From: Streptomyces sp. Ru71
GTDB taxonomy: Bacteria; Actinomycetota; Actinomycetes; Streptomycetales; Streptomycetaceae
Length of the DNA: 64,000 nt
Direction: 5' to 3'
Assembly: GCF_002920535.1 (NCBI RefSeq)
Contig: NZ_PQSS01000010.1
Coordinates: forward strand, 1 to 64,000
Positions 50,472 to 59,204 of this stretch are shown one piece after another; the stretch's first letter is position 1; each line of letters opens with the position of its first letter. The notes under the pieces were generated by a model. The model saw only the letters and a list, made by a program, of their open reading frames with translations. It ran no database searches and was not told where the DNA came from. Both the position numbers and the translations under genes were made by a program.

Positions 50472-50842
50472 GGCCCGTTGCTGTCGCGTCGTGGCGTGCG
50501 TAGCGCCTGCGGTTCGTTGTGGGTCGGGGCCGGGGTGGGGGGTATCCGTCCTCGGTCCGGCCCATTGTCCCCGACGCGCTAGCTGTTGGCGGTGCCGGCC
50601 GCTGCGGGCGGACACCCCCCACCCGTCCCCTTCCCGCCGTCGGCGGCTTTCCCCGCATAGCTGCGGGCAGTCGTGCCTCCCCCAGTGCCTTAAGGGCCTG
50701 GGAGGTGCCCCCAGGGCGGCACGGGTGGGCGCTGGGGGTCCCCCCTGCTCGAAGAGCTTGGGGGAGGCGCCCCGCCAGCGCCGGTGAGCGTGACCCACCC
50801 CTGGCCAACCGCAGCTCACCTCGGCCCAAAGAACCGACGGAG
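50472..50842. repeat. Intergenic repeat-rich region with hairpins
   Basis: No gene is supported in this stretch. It includes the second copy of the 22-bp repeat (50659-50680; first copy 15326-15347) and an imperfect hairpin CCCCCCTGCTC/GAGCTTGGGGG (50740-50764) of a kind common between Streptomyces genes. Other segments are C/G-tract rich. Confidence 0.6.
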
Positions 50843-51859
50843 TCAGCTCGCTGCCGTGCGGAGGTTCTGGACGTCGATCTGTTCGGTCTCGTCGTGGGCC
50901 GTCAGGTCGATGACCTGGCCCGCGCGCGGCGTGTCCTCGTCGGCCGGCTTGAAGTCGGTCTCGGCCTTGTGCAGCGCGAGCGCCTCCTGGCCGACGACAT
51001 CGGCGAGGTCCTCGTTCTGGACGGCCTCCAGCGCGTCGGGCGTCGGCGACGTCTTCGTACCGAAGAAGTCGAACCCGCCCTCGACCACCGGACGGGCCGG
51101 CGTGGGCGGTACGACGGCCACGGCGGTCGGCACGGCGAAGTGCCCGCCCTGCCGGTGCGCGGAGGGCGCCTCGGCCTCCGTCGCGGTCGTCTCCGTGGCG
51201 GCGGCCGCGTGCTCGGGCCCGTCGGCCGCCTCCGGCTTCCCCTCGGCCTCGTCCTCCCGCGCGGCCGTGCTGCCGGTGGCCAGGCGGGTCAGCGCCGCGT
51301 CGGCCGCGGCGTACAGGCGCGCGCCCTCGCGGGAGAAGGCCGCAGGCGCCGGCTCGGACTCCGCGTTCCTGGGCGGGGCCGGGGGCAGTTCGCGGACCGG
51401 GGCCACCGTCTCCAGTTCCAGCAGCCGGCGGCCCTCCAGGGCGCTGGCCCGCTCGGTCTCCGCGGTGGCGTACCGGCGCAGCAGGGCCGCGTGCTCGTTG
51501 CGCAGGCCCGCCAGTTCCGCGCGCTTGGCCCGCAGCCGCTGCTCCAGCTTGGCGCGCAGTTCGCGGGACTCCTCCAGGTCGGTCTCCAGTTCGGCGACCC
51601 GCTCCTCGTGCCGCCATTCGTCGCCGGCCCGCGCGCGGGTGAGTTCGGCGACCTGCTTGCCGGCCTGGATGTCCCAGCGGCGCATGATGACGGCACCGAG
51701 GACGGCCGTCACCGCGGCGGCCCCGGCCAGGACGCGCAGCACCAGGGCTTCCGTGAACAACCAGGGGCCCAGGGCGCACACGAGGGAGACGCCCGCGATC
51801 GCCGACGGTGGGAGCAGCCTGTGCAGGGGCGGGGAATGGCGGTGACGTCCACGTGGCAT
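50843..51859 (-). CDS. Membrane-anchored coiled-coil protein of unknown function
   Basis: A 338-residue protein. Two N-terminal membrane helices (about residues 18-34 and 38-58) are followed by a long Glu/Arg/Leu coiled coil (residues 62-145, ERVAELETDLEESRELRAKL). The rest is acidic and low complexity with a short ordered tail (ALEAVQNEDLADVVGQEALA). The shape suggests a scaffold facing the cytoplasm. No enzymatic motif. Confidence 0.8.
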   Translation of the reverse strand: MPRGRHRHSPPLHRLLPPSAIAGVSLVCALGPWLFTEALVLRVLAGAAAVTAVLGAVIMRRWDIQAGKQVAELTRARAGDEWRHEERVAELETDLEESRELRAKLEQRLRAKRAELAGLRNEHAALLRRYATAETERASALEGRRLLELETVAPVRELPPAPPRNAESEPAPAAFSREGARLYAAADAALTRLATGSTAAREDEAEGKPEAADGPEHAAAATETTATEAEAPSAHRQGGHFAVPTAVAVVPPTPARPVVEGGFDFFGTKTSPTPDALEAVQNEDLADVVGQEALALHKAETDFKPADEDTPRAGQVIDLTAHDETEQIDVQNLRTAAS

Positions 51860-51967
51860 GGCCAGAAACTTACCGCGCGTAGGCGAATCGTGAAGCCCCG
51901 GCCCGTAAAAACGCAGTCATGGACGGAGATTCACGAAGCATCGACGAAAGCCAAGGGACACAAGGGC

Positions 51968-53095
51968 TCAGCCCGCCGTCAGCCGGCCGCTGAGCCACGA
52001 CAGCGACTCGGGGATCTCACGGCGCCAGGTGTTGAAGTTGTGGCCGCCGCTGTCGAGGATGATCGACGACACGCGCGTACGCCCGTTCGCCTTCACCGCG
52101 TCGATGAACTTCAGCGTGCTCTTGTAGTTGTTCTCCCCCACCTTGCTGCTGGTGACGAGCAGTGAGGTGTCGGGTGCCGGCGTGTGCTTGAGGAACCACA
52201 TCAGGTCCGCGCGGTTGCGCAGCTGCTTGTCGTCGTGGAAGAGGTCGCCCGTGGTCGGGTCGACCGGCGCCTTGTAGTACGCCGACAGGCCCACGGCCGC
52301 CGCGTACACGCTCGGGTGGTGCAGCGCGAACTTCAGCGCGCAGTAGCCGCCGGTGGAGTCGCCTATGACGCCCCAGGAGCCGGGCGCGCGGTTCACCCGG
52401 TAGTGCCCGCTCACCGCTTCCGGCAGGTCCTTGGCGAAGAAGGTCTCCGTCTGCGGGCCGCCCGGGACGTCCACGCACTCGGTGTCGCGCGGCGGCGCGA
52501 CCGTCGGGCGCATCATCACCAGGATCATCGGCTGCATCCGGCCCTGTTTGGCGAGGTCACGCGCGGTGCGCGGGTAGTGCAGCTTGTCCACGAGCGCCTC
52601 GGCCGTGCCGGGGTAGCCGGTCAGCACGACGGCCGCGGGGAACGTGCGCGTGCGGTACTGCGCCTGGAAGTACTCGGGCGGCAGATAGACGTACGCGGGC
52701 GTCGCGATGTGGGTCGTGGTGCCGGTGACGGCGATCTTCTGTATCTGCCCGCCGATCTCCGGCCGCCCGCCGCCCGTCTTGCTCACCTTGCGGGTGTCGA
52801 GCACCTGCAGCGGGCCGCCGTCGGGGCCGTGCGCGTTGTGGTCGACGACCACGCCCTGGCCGGTCTCCTGCCCGAACAGGTCGGCCCAGCTGGCGTAGAA
52901 ACCGAAGGAACGGTTCGCCGCGAGTCCCACGCACGCGAACAGCGTCACCTGTGTGACGAGCAGCAGCCCGACCCGCCCGCTGACCGCACGCCAGTTGCGG
53001 CGCGACAGGCGCGGCCACAGCCACACCGTGCCGACGAACAGCACCACGGCGACCACGATCGCCAGCAGCAGCACTTTCTTGCTCGTGAGACCCAT
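51968..53095 (-). CDS. Membrane-anchored esterase, alpha/beta hydrolase (antigen 85-like)
   Basis: A 375-residue protein with two N-terminal membrane helices and a secreted-type alpha/beta hydrolase domain of the Esterase D / mycolyltransferase superfamily. It shows AYVYLPPEYF, FPAAVVLTGYPGT, the nucleophile elbow GVIGDSTGGYCALKFAL and the catalytic His in DSGGHNFNTW. The substrate is unknown. The ATG at 53095 is chosen over in-frame upstream codons. It is divergent from the MprF-like gene. Confidence 0.88.
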   Translation of the reverse strand: MGLTSKKVLLLAIVVAVVLFVGTVWLWPRLSRRNWRAVSGRVGLLLVTQVTLFACVGLAANRSFGFYASWADLFGQETGQGVVVDHNAHGPDGGPLQVLDTRKVSKTGGGRPEIGGQIQKIAVTGTTTHIATPAYVYLPPEYFQAQYRTRTFPAAVVLTGYPGTAEALVDKLHYPRTARDLAKQGRMQPMILVMMRPTVAPPRDTECVDVPGGPQTETFFAKDLPEAVSGHYRVNRAPGSWGVIGDSTGGYCALKFALHHPSVYAAAVGLSAYYKAPVDPTTGDLFHDDKQLRNRADLMWFLKHTPAPDTSLLVTSSKVGENNYKSTLKFIDAVKANGRTRVSSIILDSGGHNFNTWRREIPESLSWLSGRLTAG

Positions 53096-53202
53096 GAGGG
53101 CTTCTTCCTGCGCTTTCGTCCGGGCCCGGCGCATCCCCACTTCCTTCGCGTGGGCTTGCCCCGGACTTTCCTCGGCCTTTGAACCGGCTTTGACGGGGCG
53201 AG

Positions 53203-53230
53203 TGAACCTCTCCCCCCGAGACACCGTCCT
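53203..53230 (+). promoter_or_regulatory. Putative ECF (sigma-E type) promoter of the MprF-like gene
   Basis: TGAACC (53203-53208) and CGTCCT (53225-53230) are separated by 16 bp. This matches the AAC / CGTC pattern recognised by ECF sigma factors such as SigE, encoded in this same window. A 12-bp palindrome GTCCTAGAGGAC (53226-53237) overlaps the -10. Confidence 0.6.
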
Positions 53231-53325
53231 AGAGGACGCAATGTCGCCGGATGCCCGTTACGGCACCGGATTCAAGGTCTCTCGCAGAACTACGGGATGC
53301 GATGTCTGTCAGGGAAGATGGGGAA

Positions 53326-55137
53326 ATGTCGGGCGGGGTTCCGAGCCGATCAAGCCGGGTGCGGCGCGTCGTGCGCGGCCCGCGCCCCGAGGCCAGTCCG
53401 GTCCTCGTCGGCAGAGCGGCCGCACTCGTGGGCGTCCTGGACATCGCCGCGGGGGTCTTCCCGCGGTTCAGGCACAGCCGTATGCACGAGATCGCCGAGG
53501 TGCTGCCCGGATCGTTCGGGCCGTTCGCGGCGGCGGTCTCGCTGGCCGACGGCATCCTGCTGCTGCTCCTCGCCCACGGCCTCAAGCGCGGCAAGCGCCG
53601 CGCCTGGCGTGCCGCGGTCGTCCTGCTGCCGGTCGGCGCGGTGGCCCAGTTCGTGTACCGGCACTCGGTCATCGGAGTGCTGATCTCCGCCGCGCTGCTC
53701 GCGCCGCTGATCCTGCACCGCGAGCAGTTCACGGCCCTGCCCGACCCGCGCAGCCGCTGGCGGGCCCTGGCCAACTTCGTCCTCATGAGCGCCGGTTCCC
53801 TCGTGCTGGGGCTGATCATCGTCAGCGTCCACCCGAACCGGATGGTCGGCGACCCGAGCCTGGCCGATCGACTCACGCATGTGATCTACGGCCTGTTCGG
53901 CTTCGAGGGCCCCGTCGACTACCAGGGCAACACCTCCTGGACCGTCGCCTTCTCCCTCGGCGCCCTCGGCTGGCTGACCGCCGTCACCACCATCTACTTC
54001 GCCTTCCGGCCCGAGCACCCGGCCGCCCGCCTCACCGAGGACGACGAGGCACGGCTGCGCGAACTGCTCGCCAAGCACGGCGGACGCGACTCCCTCGGCC
54101 ACTTCGCGCTGCGCCGCGACAAGGCCGTCGTCTTCTCCCCCAGCGGCAAGGCCGCCGTCACCTACCGCGTCGTCTCCGGAGTGATGCTCGCCAGCGGCGA
54201 CCCCATCGGCGACGTCGAGGCCTGGCCCGGCGCCATCGAACGCTTCATGGACGAGGCCAAGGCCCACTCCTGGACGCCCGCCGTGGTCGGCTGCTCCGAG
54301 ACCGGCGGCGAAGTGTGGACCCGTGAGACCGGCCTCGACGCCCTCGAACTGGGCGACGAGGCGGTGGTGGACGTCAAGGATTTCTCCCTGTCCGGCCGTG
54401 CGATGCGCAATGTCCGCCAGATGGTCAAGCGCATCGAGCGGGCGGGTTACGAGACGCGGGTGCGGCGTATCGCTGACCTCGGCGAGGCCGAACTGGAGCG
54501 CATCCGCCGCGCCGCCGACGACTGGCGCGGCACCGACAACGAGCGCGGCTTCTCCATGGCCCTGGGCCGCCTCGGCGACCCCGCCGACGCCGACTGCCTC
54601 ATCGCCACCGCCCACAAGGCCGACGACGAGCCCGGCGACTACGGCGACCTCAAGGCGATCCTGCACTTCGTGCCCTGGGGCCGGGACGGTGTCTCGCTGG
54701 ACCTCATGCGGCGCGACCGCAGCGCCGACCCGGGCATGAACGAACTGCTGATCGTGGCCGCCCTGCAGGCCGCCCCGAAGTTCGGCATCGAGCGCATCTC
54801 GCTCAACTTCGCCGTCTTCCGCTCCGCGCTCGCCCGCGGCGAGAAGCTCGGCGCCGGCCCGGTGCTGCGCACCTGGCGCGGGCTGCTGATCTTCCTCTCC
54901 CGCTGGTTCCAGATCGAGTCGCTGTACAAGTTCAACGCCAAGTTCCAGCCGCGCTGGGAGCCGCGCTTCATCGTCTACCGCGCTTCCGCCGACCTGCCGC
55001 GCATCGGCTTCGCCTACATGCAGGCCGAGGGCTTCGTGAACCTCGCCCCGCCGCTGCCGCGCTTCCTGCGCCGCCGCGCCGCCAGCCGGCGCCCGTGCGC
55101 CCACGGTCTGGCCGAGCGGGACGTGCGCGCGGCCTGA
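53326..55137 (+). CDS. mprF: MprF-like phosphatidylglycerol lysyltransferase-domain protein (DUF2156)
   Basis: About 603 residues from ATG 53326, which has AGGGAAG in front; ATG 53302 and 53251 are in-frame alternatives. The N-terminal half has five to six membrane helices. The C-terminal half is the GNAT-like DUF2156 domain (DEARLRELLAKHGGRDSLGH, DPIGDVEAWPGAIERF, DLMRRDRS, GERISLNFAVF-like segment). Such enzymes transfer amino acids from tRNA to phosphatidylglycerol, giving resistance to cationic peptides. The aminoacyl donor cannot be told from sequence. Confidence 0.88.
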   Translation: MSGGVPSRSSRVRRVVRGPRPEASPVLVGRAAALVGVLDIAAGVFPRFRHSRMHEIAEVLPGSFGPFAAAVSLADGILLLLLAHGLKRGKRRAWRAAVVLLPVGAVAQFVYRHSVIGVLISAALLAPLILHREQFTALPDPRSRWRALANFVLMSAGSLVLGLIIVSVHPNRMVGDPSLADRLTHVIYGLFGFEGPVDYQGNTSWTVAFSLGALGWLTAVTTIYFAFRPEHPAARLTEDDEARLRELLAKHGGRDSLGHFALRRDKAVVFSPSGKAAVTYRVVSGVMLASGDPIGDVEAWPGAIERFMDEAKAHSWTPAVVGCSETGGEVWTRETGLDALELGDEAVVDVKDFSLSGRAMRNVRQMVKRIERAGYETRVRRIADLGEAELERIRRAADDWRGTDNERGFSMALGRLGDPADADCLIATAHKADDEPGDYGDLKAILHFVPWGRDGVSLDLMRRDRSADPGMNELLIVAALQAAPKFGIERISLNFAVFRSALARGEKLGAGPVLRTWRGLLIFLSRWFQIESLYKFNAKFQPRWEPRFIVYRASADLPRIGFAYMQAEGFVNLAPPLPRFLRRRAASRRPCAHGLAERDVRAA

Positions 55138-55143
55138 CCCCAC

Positions 55144-55187
55144 CGGTACGCGCGCGTGCGCCGGGCACCACGCACGCGCGCGTACCG
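55144..55187 (+). terminator. Long perfect hairpin downstream of the MprF-like gene
   Basis: A 17-bp perfect stem (55144-55160 with 55171-55187) made of alternating ACGCGCGCGTG-like sequence, with a 10-base loop. It is probably the terminator, although there is no U-tract. Confidence 0.7.
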
Positions 55188-55214
55188 CCTCGGCGGGGGG
55201 CCTACGCTGAACAT

Positions 55215-56117
55215 ATGAGCAACCACAGCGGACGCGGGCGCGTCGCGGGCCTTCCGGACTGGGACCGCTGCGCGGTCATGGGTGTCGTGAACGTCACCCC
55301 CGACTCCTTCTCCGACGGCGGCCGCTGGTTCGACACGACCGCCGCCGTCAAGCACGGCCTCGACCTCGTCGCCCAGGGTGCCGACCTGGTCGACGTCGGC
55401 GGCGAGTCCACCCGCCCCGGCGCCACCCGGGTCGACGAGGACGAGGAGCTGCGCCGGGTCATCCCCGTGGTGCGCGGTCTGGCCTCCGAGGGCGTCATCG
55501 TCTCCGTGGACACCATGCGCGCCCGCGTCGCCGCCCAGTCCCTCGCGGCCGGCGCCGCCCTGGTCAACGACGTCAGCGCCGGCATGGCCGACCCCGCGAT
55601 GATCCCGGCGGTCGCCGACGCCGGCGCCCCCTTCGTCGTCATGCACTGGCGCGGCCTGCTGGAGGGCAGCAACGTCCGGGGCCACTACGACGACGTCGTC
55701 GGCGAGGTCGTCGGCGAGCTGCACGCGCGCGTGGAGGCCGCCCTGAACGGCGGCATCGCCCCCGAGCGGATCATCGTCGACCCCGGCCTGGGCTTCTCCA
55801 AGGACGCCGAGCACGACCTGGCCCTCCTCGCCCACGCCGACCGCCTCCACGCGCTCGGCCACCCGCTGCTCATCGCCGCCTCCCGCAAGCGCTTCCTCGG
55901 CCGCATCCTGGCCGGTCCCGACGGAGCGCCACCGCCCGCCCGGGAGCGCGACGCGGCCACCGCCGCCGTCTCCGCGCTCGCCGCGCAGGCCGGCGCGTGG
56001 GCGGTACGCGTCCACGAGGTGCGCGCCACCGCGGACGCCGTACGGGTCGCACGCGCCATAGAAGGGGCGCGCACGGCGCAGCCGACCACGCCCGGTGGGC
56101 ACGAAGGAACCCGGTGA
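55215..56117 (+). CDS. folP: Dihydropteroate synthase
   Basis: FolP condenses p-aminobenzoate with hydroxymethyl-dihydropterin pyrophosphate and is the sulfonamide target. The 300-residue TIM barrel has VMGVVNVTPDSFSDGG, VDVGGESTRPGA, LVNDVSAG, VDPGLGFSK and IAASRKRFLG, all the expected substrate loops. ATG 55215 is used. Its stop overlaps the next gene's GTG (GTGA). Confidence 0.98.
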   Translation: MSNHSGRGRVAGLPDWDRCAVMGVVNVTPDSFSDGGRWFDTTAAVKHGLDLVAQGADLVDVGGESTRPGATRVDEDEELRRVIPVVRGLASEGVIVSVDTMRARVAAQSLAAGAALVNDVSAGMADPAMIPAVADAGAPFVVMHWRGLLEGSNVRGHYDDVVGEVVGELHARVEAALNGGIAPERIIVDPGLGFSKDAEHDLALLAHADRLHALGHPLLIAASRKRFLGRILAGPDGAPPPARERDAATAAVSALAAQAGAWAVRVHEVRATADAVRVARAIEGARTAQPTTPGGHEGTR

Positions 56118-56617
56118 GCGCCCCGCACACCGACGTCGAGCAGGTCGAAGCCGCCAACACGGCCTTCTACGAGGCGCTGGAGCGGGGCGACTTCGAGGAG
56201 GTCTCCTCGATCTGGCTCACCCCGGCCGACCTGGGCGTCGACGAGACCTACCACGACCCGGCCGACGCCGGCGTGGTCTCCTGCGTGCACCCCGGCTGGC
56301 CCGCGCTCACCGGCCGCGGCGAGGTCCTGCGGTCGTACGCGCTGATCATGGCGAACACCGACTACATCCAGTTCTTCCTCACCGACGTGCATGTCTCGGT
56401 CACCGGCGACACCGCGCTGGTCACCTGCACCGAGAACATCCTCAGCGGCGGCCCCGCCCCGGCCGCGGGCGAGGAGCTGGGCCCGCTCGTGGGCCAGCTC
56501 GTGGTCGCCACGAACGTGTTCCGGCGCACGCCGGCGGGCTGGAAGCTCTGGTCGCACCACGCTTCGCCCGTTCTGGCGGAAAACGACGAGGAAGAGGGCG
56601 AGGAGTCACCCTCCTGA
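56114..56617 (+). CDS. NTF2-like (SnoaL/DUF4440-type) protein in the folate operon
   Basis: A 167-residue protein starting at GTG 56114 with a nuclear-transport-factor-2-like fold: VEAANTAFYEALERGDFEEV, VSCVHPGWPALTGRGEVLRS, WKLWSHHASPV. Such cones often bind or isomerise small ligands. Its coupling to folP is conserved in Streptomyces, but no role in folate synthesis has been shown to my knowledge. The acidic tail EENDEEE-type is probably disordered. Confidence 0.88.
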   Translation: MSAPHTDVEQVEAANTAFYEALERGDFEEVSSIWLTPADLGVDETYHDPADAGVVSCVHPGWPALTGRGEVLRSYALIMANTDYIQFFLTDVHVSVTGDTALVTCTENILSGGPAPAAGEELGPLVGQLVVATNVFRRTPAGWKLWSHHASPVLAENDEEEGEESPS

Positions 56618-56632
56618 GTGGGTAGGCGATCT

Positions 56633-56849
56633 TCGGGAACGCCCGCTGGGACCAAGAAGTGGTTGGAATCACGGGCACTCGGGTAAGGGCGGCTACCAGC
56701 CCGTGAGCCACCGGGTTTCCCAGGGGAAACGCCCGGTGAACCCTTCCCGACCCGCGCCGGCCCGGCCCCCCGGTGGCCCGGCGCTGTCAGTGCCCGCAGG
56801 TAGATTCGACTGTGGCCGGCCCACCGCCCGCACGCGGTGGGCACCGGCC
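56633..56849 (+). ncRNA. Candidate structured RNA / folB leader
   Basis: Closing stem TCGGGAA/TTCCCGA (56633-56639 with 56744-56750) encloses three arms. Arm 1 is ACCA/TGGT (56651-56654, 56660-56663). Arm 2 is TCACGGGC/GCCCGTGA (56669-56676, 56699-56706) with an inner GGTA/TACC. Arm 3 is CACCGGG/CCCGGTG (56709-56715, 56732-56738) plus TTTCC/GGAAA. A GC-rich hairpin GCGCCGG/CCGGCGC (56754-56784) and a 13-bp-pair hairpin (56814-56849) follow before the folB ribosome site. It may be a cis-regulatory leader or an independent small RNA. I recognise no known riboswitch class. A TAGATT at 56801-56806 could be a separate folB -10. Confidence 0.55.
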
Positions 56850-56877
56850 GCACCCGACGATTGCAGGAGTGATTCGC

Positions 56878-57237
56878 GTGGATCGTGTCGCGCTGCGCGG
56901 CCTGAAGGCCCGCGGGCACCACGGTGTGTTCCCCAAGGAACGCGAGGAGGGCCAGACCTTCATCGTGGACCTCGTCCTTGGCCTGGACACCCGGCCGGCC
57001 GCGGCCGACGACGACCTGGCGAAGACCGTGCACTACGGCATCGTGGCCGAGGAGGTCGTGGCCGTCGTCCAGGGCGAGCCCGTCGATCTCATCGAGACCC
57101 TCGCCGAGCGCATCGCCCAGGCCTGTCTGAAGCACGAGGGGGTCCAGGAGGTCGAGGTGTGCGTCCACAAGCCGGACGCCCCGATCACCGTCCCCTTCGA
57201 CGACGTGACCGTCACGATCACCCGGAGCCGAGTATGA
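56878..57237 (+). CDS. folB: Dihydroneopterin aldolase
   Basis: FolB cleaves dihydroneopterin to 6-hydroxymethyl-dihydropterin. The 119-residue protein has the family length and motifs: RVALRGLKARGHHGVFPKER, VDLVLGLDT, TVHYGIVAEEV, DLIETLAERIA and VCVHKPDAPI. The GTG at 56878 follows CAGGAG at good spacing; GTG 56869 is less likely. Its stop overlaps folK as ATGA. Confidence 0.96.
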   Translation: MDRVALRGLKARGHHGVFPKEREEGQTFIVDLVLGLDTRPAAADDDLAKTVHYGIVAEEVVAVVQGEPVDLIETLAERIAQACLKHEGVQEVEVCVHKPDAPITVPFDDVTVTITRSRV

Positions 57238-57845
57238 CCGCACCCTTCACCAAGGGTCACAGCGACCCGACCGTACAGCCGGTGCCCGCCTCCGTCGTCG
57301 AGCAGGTCGACGCCGCCGACACCACGCTGCAGAACCCCAAACGCGCCGTGATCGCCCTCGGCGCCAACCTCGGCAACCGCCTGGAGACCCTGCAGGGCGC
57401 CATCGACGCCCTGGAGGACACGCCCGGCGTGCGGGTCAAGGCCGTCTCCCCGGTGTACGAGACCGAGCCGTGGGGCGTGGAGCCCGGCAGCCAGCCGTCG
57501 TACTTCAACGCCGTGGTGCTGGTGAAGACGACGCTGCCCCCGTCCTCCCTGCTGGAGCGGGCGCACGCGGTGGAGGAGGCCTTCCACCGGGTCCGCGACG
57601 AGCGCTGGGGCCCGCGCACCCTCGACGTCGACATCGTCGCCTACGCCGGTGTCGTCTCCGACGACCCGCAGCTCACCCTCCCCCACCCGCGCGCGCACGA
57701 GCGCGCCTTCGTGCTCGCGCCCTGGTACGACGTCGAGCCGGAGGCCGAGCTGCCCGGCCGCGGCGCGATCGGCCCGCTCCTCGACGCCGTCACCCGCGAA
57801 GGCGTCGCGCCCCGCCAGGACCTGGAACTCCACCTGCCCGAGTAG
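57234..57845 (+). CDS. folK: 2-amino-4-hydroxy-6-hydroxymethyldihydropteridine pyrophosphokinase
   Basis: FolK pyrophosphorylates the FolB product for FolP. The 203-residue protein has an extra N-terminal 35 residues, then VIALGANLGNRLETLQGAI, SPVYETEPWG, RDERWGPRTLDVDIVAYAG and LPHPRAHERAFVLAPW, the standard ATP and pterin loops. It is translationally coupled to folB (ATGA). Confidence 0.97.
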   Translation: MTAPFTKGHSDPTVQPVPASVVEQVDAADTTLQNPKRAVIALGANLGNRLETLQGAIDALEDTPGVRVKAVSPVYETEPWGVEPGSQPSYFNAVVLVKTTLPPSSLLERAHAVEEAFHRVRDERWGPRTLDVDIVAYAGVVSDDPQLTLPHPRAHERAFVLAPWYDVEPEAELPGRGAIGPLLDAVTREGVAPRQDLELHLPE

Positions 57846-57930
57846 TCGTTAAGGTCGAGGCGGGCCGCCGTCGCGGCCGCGCTGGACGGGAGCCGCCCGT
57901 CACCCGGTCCGGGGGAGCTGAAGGGTCACC

Positions 57931-58419
57931 GTGAGAGAGCTGCGCATCAGGGTGCTGGCCGGTGTGTTCGTCGTCGCCGGGATCCTGTCCTGGGCGGGCG
58001 CCCGCCTGTGGAACTCGGTCGGGACCCTGCCCAGCGTCCCGCTGGCCGCCCCCATCGTCCTGGCGCTGATCGCCGTGGTCCTGCTGGCCACGGCCCTCTC
58101 GCTGCGCGCCCGCCTCAAGGCCCAGCGCGAGCGGCGCCCCGAGGCCAAGGGCGTGGACCCGCTGATGGCGGCCCGCGCGGTGGTCTTCGGACAGGCCAGC
58201 GCCCTGGTCGCGGCCCTCGTCGCCGGCATGTACGGCGGCACGGGCGTCTTCCTGCTGGAACTCCTCGACATCCCGGCCCGCCGCGACCAGGCCATCTACG
58301 CCGGCTTCTCGGTCGTCGCGGGCATCGGCGTGATAGCGGCGGCGATCTTCCTGGAGCGCGTCTGCAAGCTCCCCGAGGACGACGAGAACAACAGCAACGG
58401 GGCGGCGCACCCGGTGTGA
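57931..58419 (+). CDS. DUF3180 membrane protein
   Basis: A 162-residue protein starting at GTG 57931. Four hydrophobic helices (residues 7-24, 36-56, 82-102, 118-140) make it an integral membrane protein of the actinobacterial DUF3180 family. That family is regularly found right after folK. Function unknown. It ends convergently 26 bp from folE with a terminator overlapping its last codons. Confidence 0.92.
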   Translation: MRELRIRVLAGVFVVAGILSWAGARLWNSVGTLPSVPLAAPIVLALIAVVLLATALSLRARLKAQRERRPEAKGVDPLMAARAVVFGQASALVAALVAGMYGGTGVFLLELLDIPARRDQAIYAGFSVVAGIGVIAAAIFLERVCKLPEDDENNSNGAAHPV

Positions 58420-58430
58420 CACCGCCCCGT
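58397..58430. terminator. Bidirectional terminator between DUF3180 gene and folE
   Basis: ACGGGGCGG (58397-58405) pairs with CCGCCCCGT (58422-58430). The left arm is inside the end of the DUF3180 gene. Confidence 0.7.
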
Positions 58431-58444
58431 GGAGGCACGTGGGC

Positions 58445-59050
58445 TCAGTTCGCCATGATCAGGCTCATCGCCTCGTTGCGGGTGGCCGCGTCCCGCAGCT
58501 GACCGCGCACCGCCGAGGTGATGGTCTTGGCGCCGGGCTTGCGGATGCCGCGCATCGACATGCACATGTGCTCGCACTCGACGACCACGATGACCCCGCG
58601 CGGCTCCAGGATCTCCATCAGGGAGTCCGCGATCTGCGTGGTGAGACGTTCCTGCACCTGCGGGCGGCGGGCGTAGACGTCCACCAGCCGCGCCAGCTTG
58701 GACAGACCGGTGATCTTCCCGCTGGTGGACGGGATGTAGCCGACGTGGGCGACGCCCCGGAACGGCACGAGATGGTGTTCACAGGTCGAGAAGACTTCGA
58801 TGTCCTTCACGAGGACCATCTCGTCGTGGCCCAGGTCGAACGTCGTCGTCAGGACGTCCTCGGGCTGCTGCCACAGGCCCGCGAATATCTCCTTGTACGC
58901 CCGCGCCACGCGCGCCGGCGTCTCCCTCAGGCCCTCGCGGTCCGGGTCCTCGCCGACCGCGATGAGGAGTTCGCGCACGGCGTTCTCGGCGCGCTTCTCG
59001 TCGAACTCGCCGATGCTGCCTTCGCCGTCCAGCGTCACGGGGTCGGTCAT
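58445..59050 (-). CDS. folE: GTP cyclohydrolase I
   Basis: FolE turns GTP into dihydroneopterin triphosphate, the entry to folate synthesis. The 201-residue protein shows [40 protein letters not shown] (zinc Cys and His), [20 protein letters not shown] and [15 protein letters not shown] with the second zinc Cys. It starts at ATG 59050 and reads toward the convergent folP-folK cluster. Confidence 0.98.
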   Translation of the reverse strand: MTDPVTLDGEGSIGEFDEKRAENAVRELLIAVGEDPDREGLRETPARVARAYKEIFAGLWQQPEDVLTTTFDLGHDEMVLVKDIEVFSTCEHHLVPFRGVAHVGYIPSTSGKITGLSKLARLVDVYARRPQVQERLTTQIADSLMEILEPRGVIVVVECEHMCMSMRGIRKPGAKTITSAVRGQLRDAATRNEAMSLIMAN

Positions 59051-59138
59051 CTGGTTCCTCGTTCCTCTACCTGTCATACGCGGAGCCCGCCTGTCCACGG
59101 CGGGGCCGGCTCCACGCGTGCGATCCGCGGTATACGAA

Positions 59139-59178
59139 ATGCCGCGCCCCCCAGGCTAGAACCCGGGGGGCGCGGCAT
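59139..59178 (-). terminator. Terminator downstream of ftsH
   Basis: A 14-bp perfect stem, ATGCCGCGCCCCCC (59139-59152) with GGGGGGCGCGGCAT (59165-59178). It separates ftsH from folE. Confidence 0.88.
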
Positions 59179-59204
59179 CCATTCCGGCCCGGTGGCCGGA
59201 ACGG

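Noticed and set aside
56621..56640. FMN-riboswitch resemblance (GATCTTCGGG)
   Set aside because: Only this short string matches; the other conserved parts of the RFN element are missing and the downstream gene is not riboflavin-related.
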